Assembly: GCA_949825065.1 (NCBI GenBank) | Contig: OX463848.1 | Location: forward strand, 33,199,491 to 33,263,490 | Direction of reading: 5' to 3' | Length of the DNA stretch: 64,000 bases | From: Odontocerum albicorne | Taxonomy: Eukaryota; Arthropoda; Insecta; Trichoptera; Odontoceridae | Shown here: positions 35,118 to 45,439 of the stretch, piece by piece | Layout: the number at the start of each line of letters is the position of its first letter | How positions within the stretch are numbered: position 1 is the first letter of the stretch | Program-made: the position numbers and the translations under genes | Notes under the pieces: generated by a model | What the model saw: the letters and a program-made list of their open reading frames with translations, nothing else | The model's database searches: none | What the model was told of the DNA's origin: nothing

Positions 35118-37524
35118 TAACGTGACCATTTATTTTTTGACTCAAAACGGGACATTGGTTTATTTAAGTCAAATAACCATAGGTAGTCATTGAAAAAAAA
35201 ATACTTTTTAAAGTTATATTGATGTATTTAGAAAAATTAAGATAACATTAAAGTTACTAATTGAAATCCAAAATGTTTAGTTATATTTATATTTTTCAGA
35301 GGAACAAATTTGTTTTAAAACATTTGGTGATGATTTTAAGTAGGAATGAAACTCTTGGCACGTTTTTTTTATATTGACCTTGGTAATCAACATCGCCTTT
35401 AAAACTGGAATTTGTAACTGAGTTTTCTCAGATGTCCATAATTTTTTCATCATAGAAAATACTCTTTCTACTGGAGCATTTGTAGCAGGCAAACATAAAA
35501 TATATTCAATTAAAACAGAAAAATTTTCATGCTGCAGATTGTTGGCGTGAAAATGTTTGAATACTTCCACCCAACGAGTTTCCGTGGAAACATTTTGATT
35601 ATTCCATTCTGTTACCTTTTGCGATGTAATGTAGTTAGAAATTAATGAAAATTCGTCAAAAACTTCTGTATCTTTATTACTATCAATATATTCCTTTTCA
35701 ATTAGGACATCCAGAGCTTTTTGAATGTCTTCCCATGCGGGGACGTTTTTTAAATCTGCCCAAAAAAATATCTCCATTTCTTTGGTTAGAAAGCAAGTCC
35801 ACTGCTCCAGATATTCACGGCTTGTTTTATAAAATTCTGTAGCCGTCCTTTTCACAAACTCTTCATCGATACCAGTACCATTATCTTTCAATTTCACCAT
35901 AAATTGACGGACTGAAAATGGGAGAAACTGATTGGTCTGTTTCTGAGTGAAATTATCTTTTAGTTGATTGATTTCTTTTGCAGCTTCAATTGCTGATACA
36001 GTCTGACCTTCAAGTTTCAATACAGCTTGATGAAAACTTGCTGACTGAGCGTGTAAAAAATAAAGCCACAATTCTGATGTGGGATCTTCAAAAAAGTTTT
36101 TTAGTAAAATGGGACATTTTTCAATACTCAAAAAGTAGTTTTTTAATGGCTGATACATTTTTAAAACCCTTTCTAATGCAGGCATAAGAGCAAGCCATCT
36201 GGTTTTGCTATAGCCGAGCATTTGTTGATATTCCGTTTCAGTTTCGGCGCAAAACTCCTTTAGAGCTTCAACTCGAATCGTGTAAATATAAAAAAATGAA
36301 TATATCTTCACAATTATACTTTCATAATCTAAGGGTAGCCCATCTGCAGCAGATTTTACAGCATTATGAATTACATGGGCTCCACATCCAATACCTATTA
36401 ATGGCTTTTTCATAAATGTTTGTAATTTTGTCAAGACATTGTTAGTTCCTCGCCTAGCTGCGCCCCCGAAATTGACGTTGGCATTGTCCCCACAAAATGC
36501 CACGACTTTTTCTGTTAAATTGTAATCTGTCAACACTTGGTTTAAATAATTGACAATAATATCTGAAGTCTCACCTGGCTGTTCTTGTAGGTCTAAAATT
36601 TTCACTTGTACACCTACGTAGGGTAGAAAAAAGCGCACTACAATAGGGTATATTTTCTTACTACCATGGTTTGAAGCGTCAGTCAAAATTGTAATACAAT
36701 TCGCCGTATCAAGATCATCTTTTAATTCTTTCATCGCTGTACGCGCCAAAACATTTACTGCAATAGCTTCTGATTTCGTACGCGCGCATGTAAATTTCAA
36801 ATCAAAACATGATTGAATTATTTTCGAAGCACAATCATTGGAGCGAAAACTGTGATTTTCTTGTATCGTGTGATAAGCCCAGACGCCTTCTGCCGCAGCG
36901 ATATCCAAATCCTTTGTCGTTGGCGCGTCTGATTTCTTAAAAAAATTAAAATTGAAGAACTCGAAGCGGCGGCACGGTCGGCATTTTTATGCTTTTCAGA
37001 TTTTAAATGTTGTTCAATATCACCTGCACCACTATGAGAAACACTAAATTCTGTACGACACTTTTCGCATCTGACATCTGAGGGAGTATTTATTTGCCTA
37101 ATAAAAGGATATTTTGCTTGTAAGCTAACATTAAACGAACACTTACGTTTTGGCATATTAACTTAGGATTCCAAAACAAAAGAAGTTAAAGAAAATTACT
37201 AATCGAGCATCAAACAACAAAACAATGAGCGAGAAGTGAGCGAACGAAAACTCTGTCAAATAACAATAATAAGCCAAAGCGCGCGCGAACGTTGGCATCC
37301 TCGGCTACTCTCGGTTATCGTCGCGTCAACGGACGACGCGGTCGGTCTTGCTCTCGCACACTGCTCGCGTCCAGCCGACCGTACGGTAAGCTTTGGTTCC
37401 TCAATTTTCGCGCGGATTCCGAAAACGGGACAATTTTGCGTCCGAGAATTTATTTCGGGGACACCGGGACTCGTAATTATAAAATGGGACAGTCCCGTTC
37501 AAAACGGGACGTCTGGTCACGTTA
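35118..37524 (-). mobile_element. hAT DNA transposon, nearly intact (2407 bp)
   Basis: Ends are TAACGTGACCA and its exact reverse complement TGGTCACGTTA (11-bp perfect inverted repeats). Subterminal AAAACGGGAC/GTCCCGTTTT motifs occur at both ends. Perfect 8-bp duplications TGTATAAC flank it. An almost complete transposase gene is on the minus strand. The 5' non-coding part (37157-37500) is GC-rich and probably holds the promoter. The perfect duplication and long open frame indicate a young insertion. Confidence 0.95.
35277..37156 (-). pseudogene. hAT transposase, one apparent frameshift
   Basis: Cut-and-paste transposase. From the ATG at 37156 the first frame has a CCHH zinc finger at residues 30-56 (C30, C33, H50, H56) for DNA binding. 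Reading then shifts at a T-run near 36948-36956 into a second frame that stays open to 35277 (its first Met is at 36908). In residue numbers counted from that Met: first catalytic Asp at D77 (TILTDASNHG), second at D141 (AFCGDNAN), the CxxH motif at C175-H178 (CGAHVIH), and near the C-terminus the dimerisation core LPATNAPVERVFSMMKKLW. Total length about 650 residues, normal for hAT. The single-base slip in a homopolymer is either a real lesion or a sequencing error. Confidence 0.92.
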
Positions 37525-37532
37525 TGTATAAC
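37525..37532. repeat. Right 8-bp target site duplication of the hAT transposon
   Basis: TGTATAAC, a perfect match to 35110-35117. Confidence 0.93.
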
Positions 37533-37569
37533 CAACTATGGAGACGGACAACCCCCCGTTGCGAGTCCC

Positions 37570-37735
37570 GTTTAACCCCATTTTTTTAAGGGCTTCAGTC
37601 TGATTTTTACTAGAAGCCTCTTTAACACGTCCATGGTTAGTTGGAAGAGATTGCCGCGTGGCAATTCATCAGTCAGGCTGTACTGTATATAATGAAAGCG
37701 TCATATAACAATAATAAATTATGCGAGGCTGGGGT
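37570..37735 (+). mobile_element. SINE family 1, head missing
   Basis: GGCTTCAGTCTGATTTTTAC, GTTAGTTGGAAGAGATTGCC, GTGGCAATTCATCAG and a terminal GTATATAATGAAAGCGTC match the body and tail of family 1. The tRNA-like head is absent, about 40 bp beyond the hAT right end. Confidence 0.8.
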
Positions 37736-38454
37736 TAAAAGCAAAATGAAATTGTAGAAAAATAAACTATAAAATATATGGAAAAGTTGAACCATCACTT
37801 TTCCTACAAAAATGCGTTTGGTCAGATTTTTTATTTTGCAATATTAATTAAAGGCATGGCGATATAGGTTCTGCGTCATGACGTTAAATATATGTATTTG
37901 AATTGCGGTGCTGGGTATGCATGTTACATATTCCATGGATGGTAATATGTTCCATTGCACATATCCTGAAAAAGCTTAGTGTTGTTGACAGTGTGCCTAT
38001 GACGAGTCCTCCAATTCTCATTGAAAAGCTTGTAAATATGTTACGGAGGCGTTGAATGAACAAGTATAGGACGCAACTTGACTATTCTTGACTACTGATA
38101 TCCGAAGTGCGGAGTCTAGATATGGATGGAGAGGAATCGTCAAGAACTTTCATGGTTGTCACGATTCTTAATAATGAGCAATACGACCGGGAAAAAGAAC
38201 ATAAGATATAAATAATAAATAAATACAAGTTTATTGATAGCAACATAGTACGTACATAATACATTTATATATATTTCAAGAACACATTAAAAAACAGAAG
38301 CTGTAACAACTGAAGCTGGAGCTGGCGAAGCTGTGAACAGAAGCTGGAGTATGGAATGTGCATTTCATTTACTTAATTATTCTATGACACGAAAATCACA
38401 ATTTATTATTGATTTAAACTTTTGGAAATAGAGTTCCGGAAAATTAAATAATTT

Positions 38455-38775
38455 TCTAGAAAATAAAGGGAAAATAAATTTCTTGGACCTCACATTATCT
38501 CGAAAAAATGGCACATTTGTAATATATATAAGAAAAATACTTATTCAGGCTCTATAATTCCAGCAACTTCCAACCATCCTAATAACCATACATTCGCCGC
38601 ATTTAACTGTATGCTTCATAGATTGCTCAGTGTCCCATTAACCGACAACAATTTTAAAAAAGAATTAATAACCATCAAAAAAATTGCTACAAATAATGGC
38701 TATCCTGGAAGCCTCATTGATTCACTTTTAAAAAAACAAAACAAAAAAGAAACTTATAAAAGATTATATATTTAA
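38455..38775 (+). pseudogene. Penelope reverse transcriptase C-terminal remnant
   Basis: INFLDLTLSRKNGTFVIYIR marks the end of the RT palm. After a frameshift near 38540 the thumb continues (SIIPATSNHPNNHTFAAFNC, MLHRLLSVPLTDNNFKKEL, NNGYPGSLIDSLL), with a stop at about 38775. The catalytic YxDD region is not present. Confidence 0.85.
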
Positions 38776-38799
38776 CGACACCTATAAGCATACCTATAA

Positions 38800-39294
38800 A
38801 TGGAGCAAAGTCCTATTTATAAAAAAAACATATATGAAATAACCAAAAATATTCCAAGTCACATAAAGCCAGCTTTTTACAGTAATTTTAATCTCCGGAA
38901 ACTCTTATTTAATGGGAAAGGCAAAAATGGAATACTTAGCAACAGTGGTGTGTATAAACTTTTATGTGCTGACTGTGATAATTTCTATACAGGAAAGACA
39001 GGAAGATCTTTTGAAAAGAGATTTCGTGGACACAAATTCGCCTTAACAAATCCTAGAATTTATTCTGAAATGGCTAATCATTGTCACCGTGAAAACCATG
39101 CTTTTTCTATCGATGATGCCAAATTCATACATATCAGTAGTAACGGAAATAAATTGGACAGATTAGAGGCCCTAGAAATTTCTAAGTCAGTTTACCGATC
39201 CGAACATCTGTTGAACAGTTATTTCCCTAAAATCTCTCCGCTCTTGGCCGAAATTGTCCCATGCCTCCCTCATCCCTCAGCCCCCAACCGTTGA
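38800..39294 (+). CDS. GIY-YIG endonuclease domain of a Penelope-like element
   Basis: An open 164-codon piece. The GIY-YIG nuclease nicks target DNA to prime reverse transcription. Motifs: GVY at 50-52 and YTG at 63-65 (variant of GIY...YIG), the catalytic Arg at R74 in FEKRFRGH, a conserved Glu at E123 or E126 in RLEALEI, and a C56xxC59 pair followed by HCHRENH at 94-100, typical of Penelope linkers. The domain itself looks undamaged, but it is cut off from its RT, so activity as an element is not expected. The first Met is not the natural start of the protein. Confidence 0.88.
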   Translation: MEQSPIYKKNIYEITKNIPSHIKPAFYSNFNLRKLLFNGKGKNGILSNSGVYKLLCADCDNFYTGKTGRSFEKRFRGHKFALTNPRIYSEMANHCHRENHAFSIDDAKFIHISSNGNKLDRLEALEISKSVYRSEHLLNSYFPKISPLLAEIVPCLPHPSAPNR

Positions 39295-39346
39295 AGCGTG
39301 TATATCGGTACCAGTTCGAAAAGCATTTAGTCTTGTTTGCGCTCCC

Positions 39347-39391
39347 CTGAAGATGAGGTGAAAGCCTTGAAACCGGTAGGGTTATACCGTC
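39347..39391 (+). ncRNA. Hammerhead-ribozyme-like motif in the Penelope 3' region
   Basis: CTGAAGA followed by a short hairpin (AGG...CCT), then GAAA, then a hairpin CGGTA-gggtta-TACCG ending in GTC, the order of a hammerhead core (CUGANGA, stem II, GAAA, stem III, cleavage at GUC). Hammerheads are known in Penelope-like elements. Deviations: an extra nucleotide or two after CTGAAGA, one bulged C in stem III, and no evident stem I. Activity is unknown. Confidence 0.5.
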
Positions 39392-39472
39392 ACAAAAAAG
39401 TGAAATAAACAGTGTTTGATAAAAATAAATTACAATGTCTTTATTTTTATCAACTATAAACAACAATAAAAT

Positions 39473-39655
39473 GTGATTCATAAGCAAAAAGACAGCAGGT
39501 GTCTATGCGTTTGCTGCGTTTGTGCTTATAAATCACATTTTACTGCTTTTTTGTTTATGAATCACGACATTTTTAAGCAGCAATGAAAAACATAGAAGTG
39601 CAGTTTTCTCAAAACTTAACTTTTGCCATTAGCTGCGTTTTTGCTTATGAGGGCA
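39473..39655. repeat. Inverted and direct repeats around a CATAAGCAAAAA motif
   Basis: GTGATTCATAAGCAAAAA (39473-39490) pairs with its near-exact reverse complement ending at 39565. Similar GCTGCGTTTNTGCTTAT sequences also occur directly at about 39513 and 39632. It may be a small foldback element directly behind the Penelope copy. Non-coding. Confidence 0.55.
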
Positions 39656-40459
39656 GTATACAACGGGACATATCCTTTATTTTTCACACACAGACGAAAT
39701 CGACGTGATGCTTGCAGCCAATGACGGAATGTCTTTTTTATGTCAAAGCATCATGTTTTTTGATAATTCAATTGTTTGCCTATAATTGACCAAGAAAAAA
39801 ACGATTCATTGTGTTTCGAAGGATGTGGTATCCATGTTGGTTCTGCCTATATTAAGCATCCCATCCAGGTTGCATAAGAAAGCCGAACATATGGCCGTGC
39901 GTAGCGTATGACTCAACTCAGTACCTCTGATTAATGCGATCGTGTTTATCCCTTATATGGACTTGAATAGACAGTTCTTGCAGAGCTATGAGATTTGAAA
40001 CGTTTTCGACACACATTCTTGGAGGTGGTATTTTTCTTCTGTGGAACTTACGCAAGCGGCACGAATTCGCAATTAAAGAGACGTTCTTACTGGAAGGTAG
40101 TTCTCCATTACTAACATATGTAGATGCTGTTGTTCTTTTGGAGTTTGAACGGTTGTAGCGGGCGATCTCAGAATATTGTAAAACTCTTTGGTCAGAAGTC
40201 ATTTGGAATATTGCTCTGTAATATGAACGCCAGCAAGGATTACGTATTCACTTATGCTAGAAACAGTTTAGAAAAGATTTCTTCATTATGAGAGAACTTG
40301 GATATTATCCCTGACTATCCAAATGTCTTCTTACTCTAGGGATACTTAACTATAGGTCATTTGACAGTAGAATATCTTTTCGATTGGGTGTTTTTTTATT
40401 GTTTGATTAAGAGTAATCTAGTTTACCCACCCGTCCTGTACAGTCAGAATGTCGTGTCG

Positions 40460-40550
40460 CACTTCAAATAATCGAACGGCGTGTAGCAATGTGAAACAAA
40501 GTCAATGGGACACTAAAACATGTTTTCACGAACCGCACCCATTTTTAAAA
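40460..40550 (+). mobile_element. LINE family A fragment (5' part), foldback partner
   Basis: AATCGAACGGCGTGTAGCAA then AAACAAAGTCAATGGGACAC, the same starting segment as at 16747 and 62109. It is followed immediately by an inverted copy of a neighbouring segment. Confidence 0.75.
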
Positions 40551-40554
40551 GCAT

Positions 40555-40665
40555 TCATTCGACTCATTTAAATACTTTTATACATCCACGTTTCAATTCC
40601 ATGGATCATTTTTGGTACTAAAATACTGCTGTGGACTAATCTTAGCAGATTTTTGATGCTTGATA
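40555..40665 (-). mobile_element. LINE family A fragment, inverted
   Basis: Antisense: CATCCACGTTTCAATTCCAT, GGTACTAAAATACTGCTGTG, CTAATCTTAGCAGATTTTTG (family region VPTLMYGSETW and below). Inverted relative to the copy at 40460. Confidence 0.75.
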
Positions 40666-41489
40666 ATTTGAAAGCTTATTTTAAGAGCTATATATGGTTT
40701 CCCTATCATATATACACATAAAATTCTGGAAATATCAGCCGTTATAGATTTACAAAATGCGTCGATTTTTGGCGTTATTAAAAAAAATCAACTAACTAAA
40801 AAAATAATTTTTTTGGTGTATCCCGTAGGTATAAACTGTAAACAAAAAATCAAGAAAGGGAAAGGTAGAATTTTCATTAAAAATATGATGATATCACGTG
40901 GGATAACCCGTCTAATAGAGTTAAAATAAAGCTACCATGATTTTAAAAGTGTGTTTGTTATGCATATTTCACCGTGTACTCGAATAATGATTTCTTACGT
41001 TTTCCTTGGGTGATCGGAGCCATTGTTTTATTTTTGTTGTTATTATCAATAATCATGTACCGATATAATAAACAACCGTTAATTGAATGTTTCGTGCATG
41101 AATCGATTTACATAATAAAAAAATAAACTGGTAGCAATAAATAAGCATAATTTATTGCTTTTTTCATATAAATAGACGTAGTACCTAATCGAGTCAAGCT
41201 TCGATTAAAATTGTAGAGTGAAAAAAGACGAAATTTAATGCAGTGAGTTTGAAATTTACGAAGAGTAATTAAGAATGTAAAACCTTCAGTTAGACACGTT
41301 TCCATTACCCTAAGGCTACTCTCAGCAGATGGTTACGTATATAATTTTGATTAATTGTCATATTTACGAGTGTGTTTTTTACTTGATTTACGTATTTTTT
41401 CTATAGTAATAAAAAAGCTAGTTGTTAAATCCACGATTTTTTATAAAGGATTTCAGACTGTTAAAAATGTTCATAGAAGTTGTTACCGT

Positions 41490-41560
41490 GTTTAGTTGGC
41501 TTAAATGATGACCGACGTTTCGAAGGTGTTTCAATGTTCATCTTCAGGACGATTAACAAA
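41490..41560 (-). mobile_element. Penelope-like 3' scrap (GAAGATGA...CGAAACGTCGG)
   Basis: In antisense it reads CCTGAAGATGAACATTGAAA then CACCTTCGAAACGTCGGTCA, a CTGAAGATGA + CGAAAC arrangement like the 39347 motif but with a different stem II and no clear stem III. Probably the end of another Penelope-like family. Confidence 0.45.
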
Positions 41561-41679
41561 AAACATTACCAAATATGGTAAGCAAACAAGAAGCACCCTT
41601 TTTTGACATCGTCCTGAAGGATAAATGCTGCAACGCCTTTCGTCGGCAATCATTGAATTCAACACGGCGACCAATCTGA

Positions 41680-42035
41680 GAAACATTTTAAAATTTACAA
41701 TGATGTATTATATTAACACATACACTACACCCAAAGTCGAATGTGTTACGTATCACATATCGGAAGATCTACAAATGTATATTTGTAATTCGTCTTCCTT
41801 TGATAAGTTTCCAGCGGTTTTCTTACCAAATGTGGGTTTCTAAACAATGCAGATGCGGGGAAGTATTTTATCTAACGACCTCAGCCACTACCTTCCTATT
41901 CGTATATATTTATTATGTAATATTTTTAATCTGTCAATAATAGTCAGTTCGAATGCCGAGTTAGAGCGCCCTTGGGAAAGTCTGCTCTCTAAATAACGCT
42001 TTATAATTTATCCTTTTATTATTATTATTATTATT
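41680..42035 (+). mobile_element. Retroposon family B, with (TTA)n tail
   Basis: Best-preserved B copy: GTCGAATGTGTTACGTATCA, CAGCCACTACCTTCCTATTC, GTAATATTTTTAATCTGTCA, GCCGAGTTAGAGCGCCCTTG, then a TTATTATTATTATTA tail at about 42018-42035. No coding frame. Confidence 0.8.
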
Positions 42036-42469
42036 AATGATATTAAATTTGAACGTTTACCTTTAAAAATATAACTTAAACTTTGAATAATTCGGTAATA
42101 TTATATTTGAACATTCTTCTTATAATACCAAATTTGTCGAGGCCAATAGCACAATAATGAAAATCCCACAACACTGAAGGCAATCATATAATTTGCATTT
42201 TCAAACGGCTTCAATCACTTACCAGACCCGTTGTTCTAGTTAAATAACTAGTCGCAAAAAAATACTTAATAGAAAAATCGTGCAGGAATGTTTGGTCACA
42301 GTAACTATTATTTGTACTGCATTTTGTCTATCTATAAACATGACCTTTCGCGGCGAATCTAATCGAAATCTGTATTAATTGCTTTTATAATCGTGCAGAA
42401 AGAAAAGTGTAAACGATTGGCTTCATTCATTAGTTTCTTAACGAGATTAATTCGTTTGGTGGGGCCCCA

Positions 42470-43030
42470 TGTTTCATTTTGACCCAGGTCTTTTGAAAAG
42501 AGTCGATTTCAACACCTATCGCTCTCTCTCTGTGCCAACAACGTACGTCCATTTATCATTTCTGGTTATCAGGTCGGCTTTTGGTCGCGGGGCGATTATC
42601 GAGACGAGATTGCTATTTATTATTATTATTTTTTCACTTCGAGACATTTTAGAGACGTGGCTTGCCGAACTCCATTCTCCGCGTTCCCATTTCTCCATAA
42701 AAGGGCATCTTACTATGGCGCTAGCAGACCATGTGCGACTCGAAGGCCGTTCATGCAATAACGAATATCTTGTCAGCTTCAATGTACCGCGGACGGGGGT
42801 GTCTTGACAAAGAACATCTTTGTAATATCTGTTAACAGGGCCGTGATTGCCGGCGATCGAGTTCTTTGCGTTCGCACGCCTTGTTTTACTTGTCTCCGTG
42901 TAGTGTTTTGCATTCTTGAAGATCAACTCAGATCGCTTGTGTTCAAGAATAAAGTCTGTTAAACACGATACTAAAAACGTATGCGAAACGCCAAAGAGAA
43001 TATGTTTTTTTTTATTATGTCTCTTCATCC
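42470..43030. other. GC-richer island; possible solo LTR or regulatory element
   Basis: A block of normal-complexity DNA in AT-rich surroundings. It contains a TATA-like CCATAAAAGGG at about 42696 and AATAAA at about 42951. TGTTAACAGG at about 42831 and CTGTTAAACA at about 42956 could mark TG...CA ends of an LTR. A 170-codon minus-strand frame crosses it but shows no protein motif. I cannot decide between solo LTR, enhancer and other debris. Confidence 0.25.
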
Positions 43031-44088
43031 CAATTTGGGTGTTCCCAGTCAGTAAGCAATGATAAGTTCATTCATTGAGAATACATAATATGTCCTAGAA
43101 GAGCAATTACAGAAAGCTTACGCTTTCAAAATTTAGAATAGTATCGCGTTTAAAAAAATAAGAATAATAAGTTTATATCTTAATTCATTAGAAACTATAA
43201 ACTTTAATTTTTAATAAAACACACCACACCCAAAAATAAGAGTGAATACAAAAGAAATATTTTATTAAAAATTGATAAACATAGTACAACAGAGTAAAGC
43301 AAACGCCTTTTTTTAAGATTCAAGAAACTATCAACTTTCTTAGCACTCTGCAAACGAAAGAAGACACGTTTCTTATGAGCGTTCTTATGCTGGCTGGAAT
43401 TGAATTATTCGTCAAAATTAGATATTTATAAAAGGTCAGATACGCTTAGTACGAATATAGTGGGCTTGAAAAGAATATATGATCCAACGTTTCCTCGCTG
43501 AGACCATATTCGTACATGCTAGAAATATCGGTTTGTACGTAATCAATCGAATAATAAATAACAAACTCAACAATACTGATACTCGTTCGTTCTTAACCCA
43601 AACTGTTTTCCTGTTGTGTTAAATTTTCAACCAATATGATATCAATAAAGCTGCGTACAAATGTAACACATATATGTTCTCTTTCGTTAGTTTTATCGTA
43701 AAATAGTTTTAATGGTTTGATTTTAGACTACGCCGTTTAAATAAAAAACGTCTATTACTTCTTCATGCGCTGTATTCGGTCTCTCTGTCGTTGGCGATCA
43801 CTTTTGAAAAAATATATTTGTCTTTGGCGGTACGGAACAGCTCATCACCTGTCTGGATACCTGCCCATTTGTGGATGTTGCGAAATCAAGATAGGCACCC
43901 TCTACCGATTCCGCGTCGACCCTTGATTTGGTCCATCACTATTAATTTTAGGAAGTAGTATTTTTCTCATCTCAATATACGTTTGTTTTGTTTATTTCTT
44001 CATAAAATTTCTCTTGTTTACTATTGTAACTATTTGGATAACAAATATTGATTTTAAAGATATTTTCTGATTTAAACAATATTCTTAA

Positions 44089-44330
44089 CCTCTCCGTGAG
44101 TACCGCCCCAACCGTGGGGCCATGAAATACTGCGTCAGATAGCGTATGGCCCCGCGGCTGGGGCGCAGTGATTATTTCTCGAATATTCCCAAATTATGTC
44201 AGGATTCGGACTACCAATGGCATCTTTTGATGATACCACACAATTAAATAATTTATCGGCTAGTTACATGTTTTACCAACTGAACTAAAGATGTTTTAAA
44301 ATTTTCATTAATATTGTACTACTCGAGAGG
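44089..44330. mobile_element. piggyBac-type MITE, family 2, with GC-rich hairpin
   Basis: A 242-bp element flanked by TTAA (44085-44088, 44331-44334). Ends read CCTCTCCGTGAGTAC and, reverse-complemented, CCTCTCGAGTAGTAC. Near the left end 44104-44123 and 44146-44165 form a 20-bp GC-rich stem with two mismatches around a 22-nt loop. No transposase. Confidence 0.75.
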
Positions 44331-44984
44331 TTAATAAAATAAATTTAAGTGGGAAACAAACTTAGATAATTTTAATATAAGTAAAAGACTAGTAATAACA
44401 CTTTTTTGACTGTGCAAATTCGATTGTGTTTTACTTGACGGCTTTTCTACAGTCCAATATTATAGAATCCATAATAAATTTATAAAATATTGCTTCGTGT
44501 CTAGTGCCCTTAAGTAATAACACCAGGCGTCTGTCTATTGGACAAGTTTTGCATCGAGTCTATCTGTAAGAATTAATTAGTACGGATTGTAAGTGACTTG
44601 AACAGCACAGATGTTCGTTTTTAATCGGAAACAGGATTTGGTTTATTTAAAATAAAAAAATAACAACACTGGCACGGTGTTACGTCGGTACATGTTTTAA
44701 ATTGGATGTACATTTACAAAAAGGACCCAGCCCACGTTTCACATGTTCTGAGATTTTTTTTAATGGCTGCATATAGCCTTTTTTAATGTATCATTTCAAT
44801 TACAATTATGCAAAAAAAAAAAACCATATTGAAATGAAAACGAAAACTTCAAAACATATTGCAAAATAAAATCGATAACAAAATCAACAAGAAACACGAT
44901 AACTAAACACAAAATCAAAATGGAACAACATTTATGTACAAAACATTGAAAAATATGGCAATTTGGTCCAACTGATCTAGTCAA

Positions 44985-45085
44985 GTTTTTCTTGGTCTAC
45001 CTCTTCCACGTATGCCTTGTTTTTCAGATTTGTATACTCGGTTAGTCATTTTTATGTCATACATTATCTCCACGTGTCCAAACCT
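44985..45085 (-). mobile_element. LINE family A fragment
   Basis: Antisense: TTTTCTTGGTCTACCTCTTC (GRPRK region) and TTATCTCCACGTGTCCAAAC (FGHVE region). Short and diverged. Confidence 0.6.
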
Positions 45086-45121
45086 TTACGCTCATTTGAT
45101 CATCTTACCTAAAATATCTGT

Positions 45122-45420
45122 TTTATCTATGTTTGTTATTTTTTTTTATTATATTCAAAATTGTAAGTACATCAATTTATCTATGTTTGTTATTTTTTTT
45201 ATTATATTCAAAATTGTAAGTACATCAATTCAAATGACAAAATTGTAAGTACACCAAATCAAATGACAAAATTGTAAGTACAACAAATCAAATGACAACA
45301 TTGTAAGTACACCAAATCAAATGACACAATTGTAAGTACACCAAATCAAATGACAAAATTGTAAGTACACCAAATCAAATGACAAAATTGTAAGTACACC
45401 AATTCAAATGACAAAATTTG
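45122..45420. repeat. 29-bp minisatellite with a 56-bp duplication
   Basis: TTGTAAGTACACCAAATCAA-type units begin at 45243, 45272, 45301, 45330, 45359 and 45388, exactly 29 bp apart. Just before them a ~56-bp T-rich segment (ATCTATGTTTGTTATTTTTT) occurs twice, at 45124 and 45180. Nearly identical units suggest recent expansion. Confidence 0.93.
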
Positions 45421-45439
45421 AACCACTATTATTATCATT

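Larger units (their letters stand above)
38455..39425 (+). mobile_element. Penelope-like retroelement, 5'-truncated
   Basis: The order is: end of the reverse transcriptase, a break, a GIY-YIG endonuclease, then a 3' non-coding region with a hammerhead-like motif at 39347-39391. The same 3' region recurs in antisense at 60420-60530. Penelope-like elements are reverse-transcriptase retroelements defined by this RT plus GIY-YIG arrangement. The upstream RT core is missing. Confidence 0.9.

Noticed and set aside
37236..37589. 117-codon plus-strand frame at the hAT right end
   Set aside because: It crosses the transposon terminus, the target duplication and flanking DNA; antisense to the element's 5' region.
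42516..43028. 170-codon minus-strand frame
   Set aside because: No recognisable domain, low-complexity runs of basic residues and no splice or start context; retained only as an unexplained GC-richer block.
45243..45420. Possible CRISPR-like regular repeats at 29-bp spacing
   Set aside because: No distinct spacers; directly tandem 29-bp units.
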